Program-made: the position numbers and the translations under genes | Source: Lucifuga dentata | Taxonomy: Eukaryota > Chordata > Actinopteri > Ophidiiformes > Bythitidae | Assembly (NCBI GenBank): GCA_014773175.1 | Contig: VXCM01000933.1 | Location: 61,940-125,939, forward strand | Direction: 5' to 3' | Length of the DNA: 64,000 nt | Notes under the pieces: generated by a model | Database searches by the model: none | Seen by the model: only the letters and a program-made list of their open reading frames with translations | Told to the model about the DNA's origin: nothing | Shown here: positions 20,325 through 35,398 of the stretch, piece after piece | Layout: each line of letters begins with the position of its first letter | How positions within the stretch are numbered: position 1 is the first letter of the stretch

Positions 20325-22320
20325 CGACACCCACTCGTCAGAAATGCATGAGGTTCATTGAGGAAATCCCTGATTAAACAGATTATCTACAAATTCTTCA
20401 AAGTGTGTCAGCATTTTTACATCCAGTGGAGATTTATCAAATGAAGCCACCAGGGAACAACACTTAATTGTTAAAAAAAAAAAAAAAGAAAAAGAAAAAA
20501 AGAACTGTGTGTGTTTATGTCATCTGATATGTAAGTGAAATGAATCACAGTCTGGATTTGATTGGTCCGTGTTCCACCACAGCGAGGGAGACGGTTGTGA
20601 GGTGGCAGCCATTTTGTATTTAAGGTCCTTCGTTGAAAACGCAGCAACATTTACAGATACTTCAAAAGCACTTTTATGCTATATTAATGTCCAATACTAT
20701 CAGAATGAAAAGAAATCTAATTTACCAGTGTTCAGATCCCAGTACTGATGAAAATTTGATTCTGTTTTCCTTGATGGAAAAATGTGAAATTCCCATCAAA
20801 TTCCACGCGATAGAAATGCAACTAGTGTAAAAGACTTTAGTTATTGGATCTGTTGTCATTTGAGAACTTTTTTTTTTGTCTTTATTTACCATACTAATTT
20901 GGATTTAGTGCTAAGATTCCAAAGCCTGGAAAGAAACCCGAACGTGTCAGGCAGCTCAGACTGGATTTTATCAGAGTTTATCTGAAAAATATATATAGTT
21001 TTATACCCTTGTAATGATGTACTAAACTAATCCTTTAATAAATTATACCAGAAAGGAATACAAACTCCCTTTAGGAATATCAAGAGTGCAATAAAGGTCA
21101 CTATAATCCCACTATTGAGTCCCAAAGACAAAATATACAGCATGTCCCTATAGGAATATTAGAGTTGTTTTTTGTTTTTTTTTGTTTTGTTTTTTTTTGC
21201 TCATTTGGCCCAAACACTCACCTTGTACATGTCTATTTCTGTGCTCAGAATGAAATTAGCTTTTAATATAAATACATTTGTGGGATGTAGTTTGATCATT
21301 AGGGCAATAACATGACCTGTGAGCCGTTTCTGTTCCTTGGCCGGCCTGTCAGGACTTTAATGTGCCTTAGGAAAGAAAAGCGATGCAGGAAGAAGCACCA
21401 GCTTTTTGGTGTTTAATTATTTTGGAGGGTGTTGGCCAAATATAAACTCTGTGCTAAACTGCAGCCCTCCCTCACGTTACACTTTCCAAGTCTCACTTTG
21501 TCATAAATCCCTCCTGACCTATGACCTTTATTCCTTATTTTTCCTCCTCAGTGATTTGCAGTGAAAGCCAATGCAGATGAATATGAGTTATTGTCTGTGG
21601 AAAAACATACAGATCTACTGCAGGGGAAACTGTTGATTTTAATTGTGAATGTTGTTTTATTCTAGGGCGTGTATAGTCTCCTGTATGCTATTAATTGAGG
21701 TAATTTTAATAATTGCTCAGTGGTAGGATTCATTTACAAAATAAAAACTGCAAAAAGCACCAGTACTTGTTCCATCTAGATTAGCAGCAGAGGTTATATG
21801 GACACATATACCAGCAGTTGCACCTGTGCAATATTTGGTTGGATAAAACTAAAGAACTGTGCCGCCAGTCAGACGTTTTCAGTCACTTACTTCTTTTTTT
21901 GAAAATGTAATGAGAAAAGCTGCATAAGGTGGATGTAAACTGCACGTTTAAGCCTAAACCAAATTATTTGCTTGTATGAAAGCAAACTAGCAGCTTCCCC
22001 CTGGATTCCCTGAACTGTATTCTATAGCCAAGCTTCTCCTCCGGGTTCATTTCTCTACAGTATTTTAAGCTTTTGTTCTAATTGTGTATTTTATTTTTTA
22101 TTCTCATTTAGCTTATGAATAAATCTCGGTTGAGTCTCTTATAGCAGGATCTTTGAGACAGAGATATAACAGGATAGCTTGGGAATGAAACCTTTACATC
22201 TGTACTGTATTTATTGTTATATTCACCTGAACACTATCTGAAATAGAGATTAATTTGATGTTTAAATGCGATTGCATTTATAGCATTCTGTATGTTTATA
22301 AATAAAAATGTTACAAATTA
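20325..22320 (+). other. limch1: limch1 3' UTR (probable)
   Basis: AT-rich, non-coding, with poly-A tracts at 20474-20500. Possible earlier signals occur (AATAAA at about 20186 is inside the intron; TTAATAAAT near 21036). The end is proposed from the signal at 22301 and a GT-rich element at 22325-22340. Transcript extent is inference. Confidence 0.55.
22301..22306 (+). terminator. limch1: Polyadenylation signal AATAAA for limch1
   Basis: A canonical hexamer is followed about 20-35 bp later by GT-rich CTGTCTGTGGTTGTGG, the usual arrangement of signal, cleavage site and downstream element. Confidence 0.55.
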
Positions 22321-22340
22321 AAACTGTCTGTGGTTGTGGA

Positions 22341-23181
22341 TATTGCTGCTTTGGTTAGATTCTTTTTTTATTTTTTTAATTCTGAGCAAAAATTCAGCTG
22401 TAAAAATCTGATTTTTTTTTTTTTTTTAAAGGTATTGTGTTAAATATTAAATGTTTGGTAGTGCAGCTGAAATGGCTTCAGCAGCTCTCAAATATGTATA
22501 AATTGAACTAAAAAGAAACACAAGGTTTGGCCTATTTTGCAAAGATGATCATCTAATAAGATAAATAAATCTGTCGATTACTGTGAAATAATGACAAAAA
22601 AATCAACTTGTTTGCATTTCCCCCCCTTGATTTAATTGCAATCAACTGATATTTTGTCATTGGGAAAACTTCTAGAATATTAACACTTGATTCTGTACTT
22701 CAAAAAACAAGCGTTTGCATTGAATCTCAGTGAAATTATGAGTATTTTTGAAGATGTTCCACTTAAGAGCATTGAAATCTTGCTCGTTTGCTGTGTAGTT
22801 TCTGCAATGCGTGGCTCTGTCCGTGGTACTGAAACCACCCACAGTCCTCAAAAAGGGGGGATTTCCGGCAGCAATAATTCAATAACATCATTCCTTTTTG
22901 CTTATTTGAAAGAAAACATCACAAAGCAAATTGGACTATTATTATTTTTTATCATCAACAACCATTTCAATGGTACACCTGGAAAACTATGTGCACATGT
23001 AGAAATATTTCCTTCTTAAATATAAGCATTCATTACCTACATATAAATAACTTTCAGATCCGGACAAAACATGTTACATAATGCTCACAAAATGAGAGTG
23101 AAATCATCGTAAAATCAGACAAAGAGACGACATGCAAATTATATAGAAATAAATACAATGTTTGCATCCATTCCCCCCTTC

Positions 23182-23212
<31 letters not shown>

Positions 23213-24216
23213 CCAAAAATAAATTCTTCTGAGGGAATTTTGTAAAACATCAAAAGACTGTATGATCGATCTACGAGGGAATATGGCCTATGGTCAACTA
23301 TAGGAGACAATAATACGTATTAACACTATACAATTTGAGCCACAAAAACACTGCCGTAGAAAGACACACAAAACACACAGATGCCTGTCAGAGGTGAACG
23401 TTGCAGTAGTTTGTGCCTTTTTTTCCAAGAAAGAATTGTATCGATAATTTAAAGAAACTAAATTCTCAGCAGCCTTGGAAATTTAAAACAAAAAAAAAAA
23501 AAAAAAAAAAAAATCTTAAGAGGCTACTTCCACGCCGCAGGTTGTGTCTAGAGAGAAGAAGAAAAAAAGCGAAATGCATCAGCGTCTCGTTGGATATTTG
23601 TTGATTCAGGCGTGGGGTTGTGAGTGGACATCCTCAGTCACGGTCATTAAACGTCTCTACCGAACAAAGCGGCTGTTGATCTCTGACACACCGTGACTAA
23701 ACGAGCCTATAGCTGCCCACTGATGGAACTCTGCGCCTCCAGTGGGCGGGCGTGTAGGATTTCTCCTCATTTTGGCCAAGAAATATTCACTTTAACAAGT
23801 CACTTAAATCCAGTATTAAGTCTGAAATTCTTAAAAACAACAGGAGCTTTTTCCTCTGGGGTGATTTAAGGTTTCTTGATTTCAATATAAGTCAACTTAT
23901 TTCAGGAATTTTTTTAATTGGACTGTCGTTTTTGTTTTAATACCAGTTCAGTGTTCTCCCTCATTCTGTGTTTATTTCAGCATGTTCATAATAGTTTCAT
24001 AGCCAGTCCTGAGGAAATGGAAATGGAAACGTTTCACCAAACTGGCAAAGGTATCCACTTATTATTAAAAATAAAACATGATTTTTTAAAGACAATACTA
24101 GCTGAATGACTTGTCAAGATAAACATTTTTGAAGCATATGGTGTCAACTGACCACAAGAAACGGCGCAAGGCATAAAAATAAAAAATAACAAGAGTTGTA
24201 ATCTTTTTAACTGCTT
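22341..24216. other. Interval between convergent limch1 and phox2b 3' ends
   Basis: No coding gene. It has a poly-T run at 23190-23210 and a poly-A run at 23490-23512. On the minus strand there are further signals (AATAAA at 23976-23971, ATTAAA at 22636-22631), so a long phox2b 3' UTR could extend into this interval. Confidence 0.6.
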
Positions 24217-24314
24217 TTTATTGTCCTTAAGTGTGTCTTGGGCAATTGCTTCTCAAGTCTCCAGAGTGGAAAACCATTTCTTTTCCTCTGTTCTGTTTTT
24301 TCTGTGATGCTGCA
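24217..24314 (-). other. phox2b: phox2b 3' UTR, minimal
   Basis: From the stop codon to the first minus-strand AATAAA at 24222-24217. A TG-rich stretch follows on the minus strand near 24165-24140. Longer isoforms using signals further left are possible. Confidence 0.45.
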
Positions 24315-26475
<2,161 letters not shown>

Positions 26476-26503
26476 CTCAGCGCCTGCTCCAAAACTGGCC
26501 TCC

Positions 26504-26509
26504 TTTATA
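26504..26509 (-). promoter_or_regulatory. phox2b: TATA-like box of phox2b
   Basis: The minus strand reads TTATAAAGGAGGCC about 235 bp upstream of the start codon. Farther upstream (26610-26760) lie a SOX-like ACAATAG and a TAATTA homeodomain core, fitting a regulated developmental promoter. Not proven. Confidence 0.55.
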
Positions 26510-27060
26510 AGAACCTAGCCCTGTTTTATGAAAAGCCCCCTAAGAGCCGCCTAGCCCGAGGTCTCTAGAGCATATAGTCCTCATAATAAACTTGGCTCTT
26601 TCCGCTTGGACAATAGCAAAGCGTTTGGTCTTATTGCTAGCGCTTTTTTACATGACAATAACTCATCAGTCTATTGGGCTGGCGCTGGGGGCCCGGGCTG
26701 TCCAACCTCCCTATCATTGATCTCCTGCATCTCTAATTAGAATTTAATACCACGCCATTACGCACCCCTCCGCCGCCCCTCCACCCCGCTACCCATCCAC
26801 CCCACTCCTCTCCAACCACCATCTTGCCCTTTAATTCAATCACACCACTTGGAAATAATGAAAGTTGGGTGACGATTCTCCCTGATCCAATTTTCTCCAA
26901 GCTTTTAAGCCTTTTAAGCGAGCGTATACCTTGGGCAGGATTTCACATAGTATTCCCCCTCTGCTTCTCTTTCTGCCCGTCTGCTCCGACAGTTTTCGTC
27001 CTCTTTTGGCTTGAAAGATCCTTTGCTTTCTACACTGAAGCAGCAACACAAAACGTTTCC
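26510..27060 (-). promoter_or_regulatory. phox2b proximal upstream region
   Basis: GC-balanced, low-repeat sequence immediately upstream of the TATA-like box. It includes GGACAATAGCAAAGCG (26608-26623), CATTGATCTCC and TCTAATTAGAATTTAATACC near 26732-26751. Such motif density next to a developmental gene suggests proximal control elements, which is inference. Confidence 0.4.
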
Positions 27061-27143
27061 TTTTTTTTTTTTTTTTTTTTTAGCCTGTTAGTGATAAAAA
27101 TCTGGTTATTTGCGCAAGTACAAACAATTTACCTGGGGTAAAA

Positions 27144-27144
27144 A

Positions 27145-27196
<52 letters not shown>

Positions 27197-27198
27197 AA
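27144..27198 (+). repeat. GAAA microsatellite
   Basis: Tandem GAAA units, about 0.9 kb upstream of phox2b. Confidence 0.95.
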
Positions 27199-27384
27199 AG
27201 AAAAAATACTTGTGTGGTGCAGGTTTGTTGATAATCTTGTACCTTTTTGTCATTTTTCTTGATTCTGATGTGGTGACCNTTTTTTTTTTTTTTTTTTGCC
27301 TTTCACGGCACCAGATACTAGAAAAGCCCAGATAAGTGAATTTGCACTGAACGGAATTATCTCATCCCAATGGCTGAGTCTCCA

Positions 27385-27386
<2 letters not shown>

Positions 27387-27439
<53 letters not shown>
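27387..27439 (+). repeat. TG microsatellite
   Basis: Pure TG repeat ending in TATATATG. Confidence 0.95.
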
Positions 27440-27446
<7 letters not shown>

Positions 27447-27793
27447 TACAATAATAACACTGCATAAAAATGCTTGTTCGAGCGTTTTTTGTTAGTTTAT
27501 GTTTTTTTTCCAATCACGTTCATTAAATTGCCATAGATTGTGCCAAATGTCTCCTTTGTTCCGGTTCCTTCTTGTTTAATTATATGTTACATTTTCCCCA
27601 CGGGTTGGGCTAATTGCATTATTTTTATTATCCTATAATAACCTGTTTTGAATCGGGTCATTGCCATCGCCGGTTCGTGACCGTGTAGCTACTCAAATGG
27701 AAGTAAATAATTGAAATGTGATAATTATATATGTATTTGTGCAGTAATAAAGGAATTTACCGGAATTTAACGGTTTTTCTTGATACTATTATT

Positions 27794-27831
<38 letters not shown>

Positions 27832-28638
27832 CAAATAAACACAACGTTTTTAAATATTCCCGAATCTTCCCCTTTGCTGCAGAAGCACAAGTCCCTGTTA
27901 AACTTCCGGGCGCGTTTTTATGATTCAAATGACTTTGTAATTATCTTTATTACTTTCATTATTCCGTTCATTTGGCAAATAACATCTTTGTAATGAAAGT
28001 AACGAACTGGTGAGGCAGTCATCGGACCTCTTAGGCTCACAATATTGGCTGAGTGCTTAATTTGGTTTACGTAATAAGGTTGAATCTTTTTCTATGCTGT
28101 TATTTCATTGGACCGAGTTCAAGTCCTCGTTTGAATCTGTGGCTTTTCTCTTCGGCGGTCACCAAATGATCCAAACACAAAAAGACTCAACAGGAATTAT
28201 GGCGCATCAATTAAATTTGGTAGATGAGTGTTTGATGTTTGATTTGTTCATCAGTATGAAGCAGTGATTGATCTGTGCGCTGCTGCTTTTCTTCTGAGGT
28301 TCTGGAAGGAAAAATCCTTATGACACTCCTCTGTAATATTCATATAATAATCTTACAGGATTGCAGTGAGCGTTTGATGTTTTTTTACCCTCTGTTGTCT
28401 CATTGCAGGAGCCTCTGCAGCATCAGTCTGGACACGATATTATAAGTTTTGTCTCATTTTTATCATGGAATTACTATAGAATTACTATAGATCTTTTGCT
28501 GCGATTTGTTTCCCCAGACGTCTTTGGAATATGTATTGATTTGATTTAATATTTCACAGTATTTACCTGAGTTTTTCATCGTTATTGAAGGGAATGGAAA
28601 AATATTAAATAAACGTTTAATATTTAATATTGGATGCT

Positions 28639-28680
28639 TTTATTTATTTATTTATTTATTTATTTATGTATTTATTTATA
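28639..28680 (+). repeat. TTTA tandem repeat
   Basis: About ten TTTA units with one TGTA interruption. Confidence 0.9.
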
Positions 28681-29164
28681 TCCAAGGTCACTGGAATTTA
28701 GTATTAAAATTTTTCTTTGAAAAATTTCGATAAGTCCAAATCAGCTTTCTGTGTAATTTTCAATTAAAATTCCAGATGAACAAAAATTCCGGAAACAAGT
28801 GCAAATGCATTTGGGGGGGGNAGTTGAGTTATAGTACACTTTATAAAATTTTGACCTGCTTTAAGATAATTTAAGATTTTTTAAGACTGAATATGACCCC
28901 AAACCATTTTATGCAGGTGGATATTTTGTCCTGCTCCCGCATTATCTGCTTCAGACAGAGAAGTCCCGGTTGCATATACCATCAATTATTTGTTTCACAA
29001 TTGCTGACGTGTTGCAGCGTGTTTGCGTCTTTTCACTGGTGTGTACATTCTCTTTTCAGAGATGAACGAGAGCAAAAAAACAAAAACAAAAAGAAAAAAA
29101 ACTTAATTCTTTCTTGACACAACCCCAGTCCCTATTATGTAAATGTTTTCTTTTTTTTTATTTT

Positions 29165-29480
29165 GTCTTTTCTACACACGAGCTGGGACCCAAACGTTGT
29201 ACCAAATGGTTAATTTAATTATTGAAACCAAAGAGCCAAATGGTTCACCGTCCTCCCTCCACGCGTCTGGCAGCGAGAAAAGAAACCCATCTCTGGGAAT
29301 TAATCTAATAACGCTCAAAGAAACGAGAAGTCTTTTCTGATATTTTGCCGAGGCAAATACAATTATAGCTTTTAGCCATTGGTTTCTTTCAGTGAAGCCG
29401 CTTTTATTCTTGTGCTTTATTCTAGTGATAGTCCGTCCACCAGAGTCCACCAGCCATTGAAACTCCCTTTTATAGTTTCA
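29165..29480. promoter_or_regulatory. Candidate conserved non-coding element
   Basis: Repeat-free, GC-balanced, with clustered homeodomain cores (TTAATTTAATTA, GGAATTAATCTAATAACG) and AGCCATTGGTTTCTTTCAG. Located about 3 kb upstream of phox2b. No coding frame spans it. Conservation is a guess from composition. Confidence 0.35.
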
Positions 29481-29839
29481 GCATTTTTTTAAAATTATTT
29501 ATTTCAACTGGTTTAAATGCGTAATGAGAACGCTTGATGCAGTTTGATGTGAGAATATTAAATCTGAAAGTCAGAACTCTGTAGTCTGAGTTCAATTTGG
29601 GGGAAATACTTGAAGGTGAAGTGACGCGGAGGATTTTAGCTTCTGCAAAATTAAAACATACATAGAAATCAATACATATACTGGAAATAAACATTTAAAA
29701 AAACTGCGGACAGACTCTGCAGATGCAATAGGCCCTGATGCCTGCAGGTCACACGTTTCAAAGCAAACAGCATCAGGCTGTGGAATAGGTGATTTACAGT
29801 AGCATAATGACCCTTTAAGTCAAGTAAATTGGTAATTAA

Positions 29840-30410
29840 TTTGTAATTCTGTGGCTGCAACCATATGCGCTCACTTAAATAAATCAGAAGGGTGCAAGGC
29901 CCTAAATTTCCCTGGCAAGTGCCGCACAAAAGCCCTGGATGGACATTTTAAAGGCGTGCTAGGAACTCCTCTCCATTTAGTGCGCACTATCGTTGCTCAG
30001 CAATATAGGAATGCGGGTCGACAGGAGGGACAAAAAGAGGAACAAAATGCCATTGTCTCTGGATGGATTGGATGAATCCACTCTCCGAAAAGGCGAAGAA
30101 CAGAGGAGGATAAAGAGAGAGGGCGATGGGAGGGTCCCGCTGTCACATTTCACCTACAATGTGTCTCACTCCTCCGCCCGAGGAAATCCTACGCTTATCA
30201 TAACGGTTATTAATAAGGCCGCGTGTTGCAGGGGAGGGGCTCAGGAACAGATAACATCAAATATTCATTTCGGGATGTGCTCATGGCAATTTAGTGTGAT
30301 GTCTCAATTTGACAGGATGGGATGTTTTCACCTGCTCGAGTGGGGAAAGAGATCAAATATTCAGAAAGGACGAATTGGGCAGCAATGTATCCTGACAATG
30401 ACTTTACTTT
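29840..30410. promoter_or_regulatory. Candidate conserved non-coding element
   Basis: Unique sequence with CAGATAACATCAAATATTCA, TATCATAACGG-type motifs and a CCTGCTCGAG segment, ending at an A run with an N at 30431. Open frames here overlap on several strands and resemble nothing known. Confidence 0.35.
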
Positions 30411-31225
30411 AAAAAAAAAAAAAAAAAAAANAAAAAAAAAAAAAAAAAAAGCTAAACAATAATAAAAATTGATTCCATTGTCATAGTCTCCCAGCATTTT
30501 TGTTTCTATATCTCGTCCGTTTTTGATGTAGTTTTTCTAATATTGCTTTCATTTTTATTATTATTATTATGATTTTAGTTCACTCTGTTTTAACAGCTAA
30601 AACTGCAAAAACGTTCATAAAGGTTGGACAAAACGCAAACGCCTGACTCAAAAGTGTTCCAGATCGGTGCGTAAAAGGTGCATCGCGTTTCCAAGCGCAC
30701 AGATGGAAAGTGACATCTGGAAAAGAGGGAAATTCAATTAGAAACTGGTGTCTTCTCTCTGTCTGCAGGAAAACTTGCACACAAAAAAAAAAAAAAAAAA
30801 AAAAATGTTAGCGTTTCAGCTTGCGGCGTTCAGGCTGTCACGTTATCACTCGAGTTTTTGACGTATTTTCACCTGGTCCGTTTTCATTCTTTCTTTGGGT
30901 CAAATCTGAGAGCGTTATCGCCTATAGGTATAGCTGCGACATAAGGGAGGATGAATCCACCTGATATCATTGATTGATCAACCTTTTATTATAATTTATC
31001 CATCTGTGTATCCTATTAGAATACAAACACGATGATATGGTGGTCATGATGAGACGCATCATAATGATAAGAACATTTGAGAGGGGAAGCAGAAGTTAAC
31101 ATTTTTGTGCAAAAAAGTATGCAAATACTACCGTAATTTTGTTTTCACATGATCAGCTGGAGGTCAACGTATAATTTAACCACGTGGAAAATGTTGTATT
31201 TTCTTTGCGTTTATGTGTATTTTTT
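30411..31225. other. Intergenic, A-rich runs, nothing recognised
   Basis: Poly-A 30411-30450 with an N, poly-A 30781-30805, and unique DNA between. No gene. Confidence 0.6.
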
Positions 31226-31740
31226 CCTGTTGTCTCCAGTTAACTCGTCCCGTTGTTTTGCAGATGCTGCAGCCAAGATCTCGGTCCGTGTCTCCGGGTC
31301 TCTCCGGCCCCTCTGAGGCTTTTCCAGCGCTTCCCAAGCGACCAAGAGACCAGCAAGTGGATTAACATAAAAATCTTATTCCGGGGGATAAGATTAGGAA
31401 ACATATTACCCTCAAACGCGGCCTTGGCACGGGCGAGAGCCAGGCAAGGAATCAATTACTAAATTACTCCAACCTCTAAGTCGACATTAACGCAGAGAAA
31501 TGCTATCGACCGCTTCTAAAATAGATTTCGCAAAGATGCGATCATTAAATCTCTTGCCAGTGTTCAAGAATCTGATTCATAAAATTGCCTGAAATGAGAT
31601 GGAATTAAATTCTTATCGGAGCGCTTGTCATCGTTTCATCCCGCGCTGTTTAACATTGGTCAATGGCCTTCATGAGATTTCCCCCCTGTAAATAAACTTC
31701 GTAATTGAATCCGCCTCTCCACGACACATTGTTTGGTTGT
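31226..31740. promoter_or_regulatory. Candidate conserved non-coding element
   Basis: Unique, GC-balanced block with few simple repeats, including GGAATCAATTACTAAATTAC and ATGAGATTTCC motifs. No coherent coding frame. Confidence 0.35.
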
Positions 31741-31959
31741 TATTAATTTATTGCAGCGGGGCGGATGGATGCTGAGCCTGAGCCTGAGCCTGAGTGACTC
31801 TCTTCTCCAAATGGTTGAATTCGGCGAGGATCAGTGATCCACCAAACCAACACTGTGTCCCTCTGACTCATATAAGACACATTTAAGCTGCAAACTCCCA
31901 AACATGCTTTAGGGGGGACGATCTGCACCATCATCTGTCATTTTTCTTCTTTTTTTGGG

Positions 31960-32640
31960 CCGCCTATATTTCAACCCTCACACCTCCCCTTTAGGGTCAA
32001 GGCATATTTTATTTCGCATAGTCCACTGGCATTATTCCCCCCACATTAGCAATTGACAATTATTAGCCCCAGCCTCATAAATCAGCTGCGTGACCTGTTA
32101 TTATTGTTGAATTGAATAGCTGTTGGGGAAGTGAGGGTCAGTGTCATTAACTTACTCCCCCTTCCCCACTCACCAACCCCAACCCTAGCCCCAGCCCTTA
32201 CCCCCCACCCTCGGGCCCCCTGAAGGCATTTGGCCCCTCTATACAAGGACCTGCTGGCTAATAATGCCGTGTGGTCGTCTAAAAGCTTAATCACACATGC
32301 ATTAAGCGGCGGACAGCGGCCTTTTGTGCGCACGGAGGTTTACTGGAATTAAGCGATTAATGGTCATCTGAGCGGCAGGCGACACGAGAATGATGGAGCG
32401 ATTTTTAATGTCAAAAAAAGGGAAGAAAGAGCCCGGGCCTGTAGGAGCGGAGGCGCCAGGGTTAACGGAGGGAGGAGGTGGGGAGAAGTGTGGGGAGTAA
32501 TTACAGTAGACCGTGTCTCCCAATCCATCATAAAACGTCAAGGTCATTGTGAATTTTATTGATTATTATACAGCTTATTGTCATGTTTATTGCGCCCTTC
32601 CATTGCTATTATAATATGCAAAACACCACAAACACCTGCT
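31960..32640. promoter_or_regulatory. Candidate conserved non-coding element cluster
   Basis: Dense homeodomain and related cores (TTAGCAATTGACAATTATTA, GGAATTAAGCGATTAATGG, GAGTAATTACAG, TTATTGATTATTATAC) in a GC-balanced setting about 6 kb upstream of phox2b. The strongest composition-based enhancer candidate in the window. Confidence 0.42.
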
Positions 32641-32669
32641 ATCAATTTCAAAAAAAGATATAATTTGTC

Positions 32670-33298
32670 CCCCCTTTTGTACCAACACCCCCTCCCAAAT
32701 TCATATTCTTTTCATATATGATGACTGAACACGTGGCCCCCATCTACATAACCATCAGTGAGTTCTAGGGATAATTTCCACATAAAGACATTAATAATTG
32801 GACCTTAAATATTAAAGGTTTTACACTGAAAAACATTTTATAATCTTGTGCTTTAAACAAAGTTGTATTAAGTACTATTAATAATGACCTACAACAAGAT
32901 TTTGTACAATAATGCTTTTATTCCAGGTATAAGGAGTCACATGCTTACCCAATATGTAATGAATGATAGTCATGGGAAAGCTGGCAATTATAGACCACCC
33001 CCNACCCCAATATTCTTTTCATGTGTTATGACTGAACAAATGGCCTCCATCCGCATAATCACCAGTCAGTTCTCTCAGATTTTTCAGGGACACCTAATGA
33101 TTGGGCCCTAAATATAATGCATTTCACACCATATACAACTTCATAATATGCTTTATAAATAAAGTTTGTCTTTATTAAATATTATTAATAATAACCTCCA
33201 ACAACCTCTTGTCCAATTACATGTTTTCATTACAGATAAGAGGAGTCACATTGTTAACTTGCACAGGGATGTAGCTAGTAAATATGGTCTCTGAATCN
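32670..33298. repeat. Diverged tandem duplication, two units of about 300 bp
   Basis: Unit 1 (about 32670-33000) and unit 2 (about 33004-33298) share, in order, CATATTCTTTTCAT/CAATATTCTTTTCAT, ATGACTGAACA, TGGCC(C)CCATC, TTGG(A/G)CC, TACAAC or CCAACAA segments and AAGGAGTCACAT/AGAGGAGTCACAT. Each ends near a C run with an N (33003, 33298). Divergence rules out a simple assembly duplicate. Confidence 0.75.
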
Positions 33299-33309
33299 CC
33301 CCCCCCATG

Positions 33310-35398
33310 GCCAGATTTTTCCTTCAAGTAAATGCAATATAAGAAATGGTCTACAATGTGGTACAAAAATTACTTCATTAATAATTAATACTGCAGGCCT
33401 ATAAGTTGTTGGTATGTCTTGTAACTCAAATATTAATCCTCTATAAATAATGGAGATTTAACTGAAGAAACAACAGATAATTCACTGTTACTTATTTTAA
33501 AATCATAATGCCTACAGAAAGCTAACAATGTCAATAATAACCAAGAGGTTTACTTTGACATCAGTACATCATTTAATAGAGCAGGTGCTAGATTTCCTGT
33601 CTCTGTGCTTCTCATTTATTAATAAAACTCTTCAGTTTTCCATCTATTCATTCAGACTTTATGTTGAACCACATCTATCTGTGAGAACCAGGATTTTGAA
33701 TCATCATTTCTCTACTTGTTAAAAGAAAACTCAAATGTGTAAACTGTCTATTTCACACAAAGGAAGTTGACTTCCTTAGTTTCTATGCTCACTTTGTCAC
33801 TGTTGCTCTTCCTCAGAAAAATCATCTATATTGATGGCAGAGGGCGACTTATACTGTCACGACCATCAGCCAACGGCAGTGCCTGTTGATCAATCAAATC
33901 TAATTTGATTGGATGTAATTCTTAAAGAACAGCCAGATGGGAGCCATCAGAGGCAGTCTGTTCCTCTGCAGGCTCTGATTCACTTCCTGTTCCCAGAAGG
34001 CCTTTCTCTGGGCTCTGAAGGATGATCCTGTAATGCAGATCTTGAACACATAGATTATGTGTTCTGTTTAAAATAAATTTTTTTTTCTGAATGGTCAGTT
34101 CACTGGTGCGCAAAATGGCTGCACTTCAAGTGCAGAAATGTTACAGAAATTAGCAGCAATGAATTGTGCTGCATAGAGCCGATATGCTGCTGTGGGCAGT
34201 AGATGTTAACATGTCTCGCTGTGGCGTCGGATTGAGTTTCCCACATTTCTCCAGCACATAAAGTAGCAACAGCATTAATAAAAAATTCTCTAGCAGCCAT
34301 TTTATCTGTATGAAAAGAGCTTTCACAGGACCTCCAATTCTACTCCTTCTACTTCTATGCTCTGTATCTCCTCTTCGCTGCCTCCCCTGAGGAAGCTTGA
34401 CTTGACAAATAGCTGGATCTGCACTTTTCTGCAGCAAAACCAACATGCCCCTCATCATCACTGCCTGCAAATTTGATCAGAACACACCCAGAATCCCCTG
34501 GCGGCCTGATGATGAATTGGCATATTAGGAACAATGTTTATGCATCAGGCCAGCTCTCTGGCAAATGACAGTAAATTGCCTCTCAGACAAATCTCTGGGC
34601 TGGGATTCCACTGGCTGGGGATGAATTGAACCTCGATGGATCCCACAGGTTCCAGGAAATCTTGTAAAAGGAGAGTAGATGATGACTTGTCCTTATTCGG
34701 CAGGATTCACAGATCCTTTTCTGTAGGAGTGGTCACTCTTAAGTCATTTGTGGAATACAGACGAGAGATTAAACAAAATCAAAAGAGCACTGATCTCAGC
34801 AAATACTTATCATCTAAATTAACAAATTCTTGTCCTCTGATGTTCTGTATGGATTTTGTAATTTTTTGAAAATTAATATGACACCAAACAAAACAAAATA
34901 CACAGAAGCAATTAAACTATTTCAGCAGGGATTTGATTAAAAAATACATTTATAAATAGTAGAAGTATCAATGCCACAATGGAAAAGTACTCCAGTATAA
35001 GTAAATGTCCTGAAGTCAAAGTTCTACTTAACTCAAAATAAACAACAGTTAGCAGTAAAACTTAGCTAAGTAAAATAACATATTGTGAATATTGAATTGG
35101 AGATGTACAGATTTTAACCAAATAGTATGGAAAAACTAAATATTTCCAATTTTGAAGAATGTGGAGTAAAATACTAAAAATCCAGCAAAACTGGAAAACA
35201 ATGATTAACCACACCCTAAAATGCAGATTTCTTCAAGATTTCTTTCATTTTTATGTTTTGTGGTCAGTTGAAGGTTTGTGTTCTCCTTTACAGGTTCAGT
35301 AAATTCTCAAACCAGCTTCCATTTCGAAACGTGTTCAAACAATGTAAAAGTGTTGAGTCATCAAATATTACAATCTTATTACTGAAAAATTTAAAGTC
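33310..35398. other. Intergenic, no gene recognised
   Basis: Mostly unique AT-rich DNA. The 33880-34640 part is more GC-balanced and contains several short antisense open frames (34470-34150 the longest), which I could not match to any family. It may be an old transposon or a non-coding element. Confidence 0.6.

Larger units (their letters stand above)
27061..29130. other. Intergenic, simple-repeat-rich
   Basis: Poly-T 27059-27080, GAAA array 27144-27198, N at 27279 in a T run, TG array 27387-27439, long T run 27799-27829, TTTA array 28639-28680, G run with an N at 28821. Unique patches between (for example 28020-28200) might be conserved but carry no gene. Confidence 0.6.

Noticed and set aside
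33880..34640. Possible DNA-transposon gene on the minus strand
   Set aside because: Short overlapping antisense frames, no catalytic motif or terminal repeats that I could identify; left as unassigned.
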